DNA of 64,000 nucleotides, from positions 1,116,001 through 1,180,000 of the forward strand of contig NC_088175.1 of NCBI RefSeq assembly GCF_028769735.1, read 5' to 3'. Origin of the DNA: Zonotrichia leucophrys gambelii. Its lineage: Eukaryota > Chordata > Aves > Passeriformes > Passerellidae. The notes under the pieces are model-generated. The model saw only the letters and a program-made list of their open reading frames with translations, did not search any database and was not told where the DNA came from. Below are positions 56,808 to 64,000 of the stretch, one piece after another (position 1 is the first letter of the stretch; each line of letters opens with the position of its first letter). A program made the position numbers and the translations under genes.

Positions 56808-58115
56808 TGGATGTAGTGACAGGACAGGAGGGGAATGGCTTCAAACTGAGAGAAAGCAGGTTTAGGAAGAAATTCTTGATTGTGAGGGTGGGGAGGCCCT
56901 GGCAGAGGTTGCTGAAAGATGTGAATATGTCATAATATTAATATGTACTTCTGGAAACGCTGCAACTCTGTGGTTAAAAAAAAAAGGGGGAATTGTAGGG
57001 GGATACAGTATGGGTAAATGAAGGTGGTACAGAATGTAATCTTATCCCCCAACGAGTTGCAGCTGGACCAATTACTAAAGATTAGGAGCAGGCCTGATGT
57101 TAACAGGCCACACCTGTAGCCAATAAGAGCTGTGGTATAAAAGAGTGGATTGGTGGGAACAGGAGTCAGATGGCTGCTGCAAGCACCAGGAACTGTCAGT
57201 GCTTAGAGGAGCTGCCTGTGAGAAACATTGAGGAGGTATGAAACTCTGGTGATATAGGAATCCTTGTACTATAATGGTAATAGAATTCTTGATATATAAG
57301 GCAACCAATGGTGACCCCCGACGTGATTCGGGAGGATAAAGGACTTGACTATTAAACTATATTACCCCATGGATTCGGGACTAAATTATACAACCCCGTG
57401 GATTTGGGGAAACAGGCCTTGACTACTAAACTATTGGCAAAACATATAAATTACAGCTATTAGTGTTCGTTAAGTATGACTATAAGCACTTTGTAAACTA
57501 TGGAATTGAACTAACATTTAGAAATGTATATATATATTTGAACTATAATGTGCTGTTTGAACACTTGTATAACTCTTAGTTCTAAATGAAATATATGAAT
57601 ATGTCATAATGTTAATATGTACTTCTGGAAACGCTGCAGCTCTGTGGTTAAAAGAAAAGGGGGAATTGTAGGGGGATGAATTATGGGTGAATTAAGGTAA
57701 TGTAGAATGTAATCTTATCCCCCCAATGAGTTGCAGCTGGACGAATTGCTAAAGATTAGGAGCAGGCCTGATCTTAACAGGCCACACCTGTAGCCAATAA
57801 GAACTGTGGTATAAAAGAGTGGATTGGTGGGCTCTGGAGTCAGATGGCTGCTGCAAGGGCCAGGAACAGTCAGTGCTTAGAGGAGTTGCCTGTGAGAAAC
57901 ATGGAGGAGGTATGAAACTCTGGTGATATGGAATCCTTGCACCATAATGATAATAGAACTCTTGATATATGACAACACTCCACCCCTGGAAGTGTTAAAG
58001 GCTGGATGGATCTCTGAGCAGCCTGGTCTAGTCAGGGTGTTCCTGCCCATGCAAAAGGTTGGAATGGGATGACCTTTAATGCTCCTTCAAACCCAAAACA
58101 GTCTGGGATTCTATG
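56808..58115 (+). mobile_element. CR1 LINE split by a retroviral element
   Basis: CR1 sense sequence 56808-56921 (GGAATGGCTTCAAACTGAG, GGTTTAGGAAGAAATTCTTG) continues at 57978 with CTCCACCCCTGGAAGTG and ends GGGATTCTATGAG near 58114. The halves join in CR1 order, which brackets the ERV insertion at 56922-57977. Confidence 0.88.
56922..57977 (+). mobile_element. Collapsed ERV: internal end - LTR - PBS - short interior - PPT - LTR
   Basis: The first LTR is about 56994-57307 and the second 57667-57977, about 90% alike. Each has CCAAT (57120, 57794), TATAAAAGAG (57137, 57810) and CTTGATATAT near the end. After the first LTR, TGGTGACCCCCGACGTGATT at 57309-57328 resembles the tRNA-Trp primer binding site of avian alpharetroviruses, with one extra C. 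Only about 340 bases of interior remain and no gag, pol or env reading frame survives. A purine tract precedes each LTR. The 72 bases before the first LTR copy the 3' interior, so a further 5' LTR has been lost. Confidence 0.88.
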
Positions 58116-59730
58116 AGCAGTTGCCTGGGGGACACAGGTCCTTGCAGGGAAGAAAAGCTGCTGGAACATTCTCCTCTTGTGCTGAAGCCTTTGCTGCAGG
58201 TTCTGATTCACATCTCTGATCTCCACCAGACATTCACCTAATTGAGTAGATTGACCCTGGCTCTAATGTAGTAGGCAATTAATCAAAGGTTGACTAATCA
58301 GCTCTCTCCATGGCTGGCACCTTGCAGAGAGTCTGGGAATCACTCGCTACTCTGCAAACCAGTTTTAGGCTCTGAGATTTACAGCCAGTTAGTTCTATTG
58401 AACTCTGTGAATTTACTGTAAACTTCAATTACTGTAATCTCTGAAACATAATAAAAATTCCTTTACTTAGCTACATTAAATAGTAATTTAAAAACTAAGC
58501 TTTGTAACTCCTTTAACTAGTTACACCCAGGAGTTTGACCATGGTATTAAAATTTAGCTGAAATCTGTCCTCTTTCCTTGGATTTAAATACCTTGAAAAC
58601 TGATTGGCTAAACAAGAGAGTTTAAACCTATTTTTTGGTGTTTAAAAGTATTTTTTTTTCAAAGCACTTAATTTTGATCTAGATAACTTCTGAAGTTTGA
58701 TACTGCTGGAATGTAGGACCTGATTTTTGAGCTGATTTCTCATTTGCCAAGCTGCAGCAGTTAACAGCCATTCAGTGATGTCGACTGACATCTATTAAGA
58801 GCTTTAAATTGAAGATGCACTGTGAAATAAAATGAAATTAAAGCAGAATAAACATCAGCAAGCACTTACTCCTCCTGCACAGCCAAACTCATTGAAGTGA
58901 GTGTGTTTTGTGCTGGGGTGTTTTGAAGCAAAGGGCAGTGCAGGGATGCAGCTGGAGACTCTGGCACCATCCCAAGGGCAACAAAGCCACTGCTGAAATC
59001 CTGTCAGGAGTGACATGGGGGTGATTGTTTTTACTTTTTCTCCAGCCAGGCCTATTTATGAGCTCTCTGCTGGTCCTCTGAGCTTCATTCTGACTTCATT
59101 TTTCTGCAGGAAGGGGGTAAGCAAACTGCACTTTTCTTGTTGGGTTGATGCTGAATTTTTCTGATGCTCCAGAAAACCACAGATGTTCCCTTTCTTCTAA
59201 CAAATGTTCAAACCTCTTATTTGCCAGTGTTAATTAAATAAACCAAATTGCTGTGGGCAATGCTGGCTGTCTCTTAAGGTTCTCCAACTTTGTTTTAGCT
59301 TCTTTTCTTACCACCCTAGGTATCATCTGCTGATTGTTTCCATTGCTTACGTATTGTTTGATATTTGAAGCTCAGACACATTCACCTCTGCTGTGCTTGT
59401 TGTTTATGATCCTTGGTGCTTGTATTGCTGAAGCTGCCTGCTTTGCTTGACTTTCTCTCAAAGACTTTTCTGTCCTTTCTCTCATTTCAATGACCTAAAG
59501 CATGTTGCTAGCACTGAAAATACAACCTTTGTTTGTCTTCCAGTCAAATCCTGAATTGAACTACCTGTGCAACTGGTGGTGAATCCCCCCTGTACGTTTT
59601 TCTGCACTATTAGTCTTGTGGCTGTCTTTTCACTGTCTTCTTTTCAATGCTGTTGGATAATAATATTGCACCAGCTCAATATAAGAGGAGTTGCACCAGC
59701 TCTGGAAGAGTAGTTGGTCTCTCTAAAGTG
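58116..59730. other. No feature recognised
   Basis: AT-rich sequence, no gene or repeat identified. Confidence 0.45.
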
Positions 59731-60164
59731 AGGACTTATTGTATTTGGGTTCTCCCCAGATGAAGGAAGGAATGATGAATCTGACTCCATGTTCTCAGAA
59801 GGCTAATTTATTATTTTATGATACTATATTATATTAAAGAATACTAAACCATACTATACTAAAGAATTCAGAAAGGATACTTACAGAACGCTAAAAAGAT
59901 AATAATGAAAACCTTGTGACTCTCTCCAGAGTCCTGACACAGCTTGGCCCTGATTGGCCAATGAGTCAAAACAATTTGCAGAAAACCAATGAAACAATCA
60001 CCTGTGGGTAAACAACCTCCAAACACATTCCACATGTGAGTACAACACAGGAGAAGCAAATGAGATAAGAATTGTTTTCCTTTTTCTCTGAGGCTTCTCA
60101 GCTTCCCAGGAGAAAAATCCTGGGAGAAGGGATTTTTTCAGAAAATATGACTGCCACAAGGACT
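59731..60164 (-). mobile_element. ERV solo LTR, family A, perfect 6-bp TSD
   Basis: LTR 59737-60158 (422 bases) between AGGACT at 59731-59736 and 60159-60164. In sense it begins TGTGGCAGTCATATTTTC and ends CCCAAATACAATA. It is the best-preserved reference copy of family A in the window. Confidence 0.9.
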
Positions 60165-60385
60165 CCCTGTGTTTTCTCAGGTGTGAACATTCCCCAATGC
60201 ATCTGAGTTTCTCTTCAGCATTCCTGAAAGTTTTTGAGGACCATTCTTCTAAAATCCATTGTTTAGGTATGTATTTCCCTGCGCTCCTCCTGTCTTGTTC
60301 CAGAGCAGGCTGGAGCTGGGCTGGGTTAGCATCCTCCTTTCCCCAGCATCCCAGGTGCCAGTTTTTTACTTCTTTTTTCTGCTTC

Positions 60386-60805
60386 TGTTGAGACTGGGAT
60401 TGAAGGCACTTGAGATAATAGTTCATGTTCAGGCTCGGATGTTTATTTTTTCTTATCTATGTTACAGTCTCATAGCAGTGAGTTCAGCAGTCTTTCACTA
60501 ACAAGGCACAAAATGCCTCACTATCCCTTGTTACAAGGTTTTTTAAGGCTAAACTGTCCAAGTTAGAAATGACACCTAAATTATTTTCACTTTTAACCCA
60601 ATAACTAATCCCTTACGTCCCACAATTTGGACTTTTCTGTCCAATCACACAATATCACCCAACCCCATGAAGAAAAAGGTGAAGAAGGAGCCACCATCCT
60701 AAAACCTCCATCTTGCTCCATATATATTACTATATTCTAAAACCCCAAACTCTAAGTTTTCCACCCTGTAATATTACACACTTCTGGTCAAACTACACAC
60801 CCACA
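60386..60805 (-). mobile_element. ERV solo LTR, family B
   Basis: 420 bases, TG...CA as read on the plus strand (TGTTGAGACTGGGATTG to ACACACCCACA). In minus-strand sense it has an AATAAACATCCGAGCC poly(A) region and GTTATTGGGTTAAAAGTG. It is the full-length reference for the copies at 36234 and 40816. Confidence 0.82.
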
Positions 60806-63800
60806 ATCCCAGTGCTATCACTCAATTTTTGAAGCCTTCTTCATGGCCTCAGGTCAAATGCAGTGCTCTCCTGGGAATCGGAGTCTGTCAGCCCAGAAAC
60901 TCTCAAATTCTCAGCATCCAGAGTTCCAACACCCAGGGTGTGCTTCAGGCAGATCCCTGGCTGCCCTTCAGGAGTGCAGAGCATGGACAGGTGACAGTGC
61001 TTGTGCCATGTCAGGGGTTTGCAATGACAGTCCTGGTTCTTTGAGCTCCTTCTTGGCTGCCTGTGCTTGCTCTTGCATCTCCAAATGGCTTCACTGTGTA
61101 TTGGAGCAGCTGCTCCTTTTCCTCCATTCTGACACTGCTGCTTATCAGTGTGGCTGGGATTAGGCTGCAGTGTTTGTACAAGGCAAGGGCTCTAATTAGC
61201 TAAAGCCACTCTGGAGGCATTTTTCTCTTATTTGATAATGTTCCCAATCAGTGCACATGTTGCTGTTTGCTGGTTCCTCTTTTTGTTTTTCAATTCCTGG
61301 GGTGTTTGGGTCTGTCTCCCTCATCTCTGTCAAGAGAGCTGTCAGGAGGGTATTTCCCTCTTGTATCACTCTCCATGGTGGAGTGGTGGCTTTTGCTGTA
61401 TTTTAGCTCTGTTTGTTCCATCTCTCAAGCTACATTGCTTTAACCTACAAGCTGACTCAGTGTGTTCCTGTTGGGCTCCTGATCTAAATACAGCCATTGC
61501 CTGTGACTTTGCTTGCATTTTTTGAGATTTAAGTCTGCTCTTGTCCATACTCTTTCTTGCCAGCTGGTCTTCTGTAACTCACAATATTTCTATTTAACTT
61601 GATGTTGACACAGCAGTTTGTGAACTCAGCTGCAAGGTGAAGAGCACTGATCATTTCTTCTTGATTTCTGGTCAAAACCTACAATTTCCCTGGAGAATTC
61701 CAGTTTTCCTTAATCTCCTTTGCAACTGTAATGGTTTTGGTTGCATTTCTGTCAACAATCTCTTTTAAAGCTAGATTTTTCATTTATATATATATATATA
61801 AAATAATCACCCAGCTTTACTTAGAAAGTCAAAATTCTTGAACCACCCCTGTGTACACAGACATTTTTTTGGAAATCTACTTTATGTGGAGGCCTGTTTG
61901 CTTTGTTTTTAATGGTTGATTTGCCTACTCAGTTGTAATTCCTGGGCATCCCACTAAACTGAATGCTGCCCCAAGCTTTCCTTCTTCCCACCAGCATAAT
62001 AAATGCAGGTTGCAAGAGAGATCCTGGAGTTCTCTGAAACTTGTGCAAATTCCTGTGAACTGGACCTCTCAGTTCCACTTCAGAGGTTGTTAAATTTGTG
62101 GGAAAATGTTTGATTGGAATAAACCGTGAGGCCCAAACCTGGGGTGAAAGTCTGATTTGGATCCAAAAACCCATTTGTGAAGTGTACAGGAACACAGGAC
62201 AGTTACTGCCCGGCCATCAGGCAGCACCTATTGGCATAGCCACAGGGGAATTATTTGACCAAATCACTGCTTGATAATCTAAAATTCCTTTATTTGCACA
62301 CTTCAGCAAGCCAGGTCAGATTTCTCTACTATAGGCTTAGTGGCCACATGGATTTTGTTGGTATTTTGGACTCTAGGTGAAGCTAACCCTTTTGTCTGTG
62401 GCTAATGGCTCATTTCAGTTAATTTTCAAGTGTGGTTTCAGGCACTTGGTCTGTGCTGCTTCATGGAAATTTTAGTGAGGAAATGCTGTGGTGCCCATAC
62501 AAATGTTTAATTGAAACACTGCTTCTGCTAAGGCAGTTTCCTCCTCCTCTGGAGTTCAGGGCTTTGTCACCTGTACCTGCCAACAAACAGCAGGTGAATA
62601 TGACTTGGCCAGAAATGTGTTGTGCAAATATTTCTGCCTCCACACCCATCCAGCACAGGCACATTCCTTCCAGCTAGCCCAGAGGAGTGGAGTATTGGGA
62701 GACCCTGTCTGACCCCTCAGCAAGATGTGCCAGAGATGTTTCACTCAGACATTCATGCCTTGGCAGGAGGAGTTCACTGCCCTGAGCTCTTTTTCATAAG
62801 CTTTTCTAGTTTTGGGGCTCCTGACTCAGAGATTGACTCTGTTGCATGCAGTTTGCTCTTTACTCCTATATTTCTTTAGAATAAGACTTGGGACTGAAAA
62901 GGGAGAATAACTGGACTTACAGTTCAAGCAGTAGATGTATTTGGTTTTTTTTGCAAGTCTAGAGAATGTTGGGGAAGGCTTAATGTACTGAACAAAGTAG
63001 AAGTGTGAGCTGCTGCTGCTGCTTGTGTGCAGTTTTATGGCCATCCTGCCTTCCCTGCTCATTCATGTTTTGTTCAGCCAAGTTTACCTCCAGCAAATGC
63101 TGCAGCAATAATTGTTTTGCAAAGAACTACAATGAGAGTGGAGCCTGCTAAATATCACGTGGGTGGCAGGTATCCCATGGCTTTTGCTCTGTGAGGGAAT
63201 GAAATCAGCCACACCAGCATTAAAACTCTTTCTTTTGGCATAACTGGGCTGTTTCAGGGTTTATCTCTCATCCAGGCCCAGGGCAGGAGATGCCTGAGAG
63301 GGATCTCACTGCTTGGCCAAGCCAGAAGCAGAACCTGCTCCTGGAGGAACAGCCATTCCAGTGGCTCCCAGGTGAGAGGATGCTTGATCTTTGGAATAAT
63401 GGTGTAAAGGTTTATGTGAAATACATTTCCTGGGTTTTAAAAATACCAGCTTGACATTTAGTGGGACATAAAGGGAATATATCTACAGTTTAACTGGTGG
63501 TTGACAAAGAATAATAAAAACTGACTACATCTGAAAATGTATTTGAATTCCTGCCAATTGTGCTCTAGCTCTTTTAGCACAACAGTTCTGGAAAAAACAA
63601 CCATTGAAAGGGCAGTGTTGAGGTGACAAGGATGAGAGTTTATTCTCTTAACACCATTGTGCTATTATTTCTGGATTACATTTTTCCCCCATTGCAACTT
63701 TGTAAAGGAAGGTTTCAAGAAGAAAGGAGAGTAAGAACTTGATGTGGGAGATGAAAAAAGGCAGCTGAGCACATGAGTGGGAGACTTGTATGGTCTCTCA

Positions 63801-64000
63801 TTTCCTTCCATAAATGTGACCTGATGAATTCATGACTCCTGATTAATTCTGGAGAATTTTGAATGGAAGAGGGTGAACATCTTCTTTCCACAGAAAATGT
63901 TAGGGGCTCCAGAGAATGTTGCAAAGGGAAGAGTTCAAAAGTAAGGGAATAACAAAACAATCATTGGGAAGAAGTCTGGAGTAAGCAACTTCTTTGGTGC
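60806..64000. other. No feature recognised up to the window end
   Basis: About 3.2 kb with a short TA run at 61787-61802 and otherwise no identifiable gene or repeat. Confidence 0.45.

Overview
The window reads as a bird chromosome segment, most likely from a songbird. It has spliced vertebrate genes, many CR1 LINE 3' ends in both orientations, and several families of endogenous-retrovirus LTRs, some with clean 6-bp target-site duplications. The species cannot be read from the sequence.

Gene order follows the conserved vertebrate block HIF1A - SNAPC1 - SYT16, all on the + strand. Positions 191-627 hold the last two coding exons of HIF1A, including the C-terminal transactivation domain. A 3'UTR of about 1.2 kb follows, with a poly(A) signal at 1831. 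After an intergenic stretch (1.86-7.7 kb), a broad CpG island (7.74-9.65 kb) leads into SNAPC1. All ten SNAPC1 coding exons (9306-17940) can be assembled without a frameshift into a 361-residue protein, a subunit of the snRNA-activating complex. A second CpG island (22.5-23.5 kb) contains a tiny coding exon with a perfect donor. By position this is the best candidate for the first coding exon of SYT16, but sequence alone does not prove it.

From 23.5 kb to the end I recognise no protein-coding exon. This stretch is probably a long first intron, or intergenic DNA, filled with repeats. It contains eight copies of one AT-rich solo LTR family (seven on the - strand), four copies of a second family, and three further LTR families. 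It also holds a collapsed retroviral element with a tRNA-Trp-type primer binding site, two ERVs nested inside CR1 copies, a 1.3-kb segment bounded by ~173-bp inverted repeats, a ~350-bp tandem duplication, and long ATT / ATATT microsatellites.

No new multi-gene system is visible. The observations most worth following are three HIF-type TACGTG sites in the island between HIF1A and SNAPC1, next to a strong minus-strand splice donor (a possible hypoxia-responsive antisense transcript towards HIF1A); the inverted-repeat element; the nested and recombined ERVs; and the tandem duplications.
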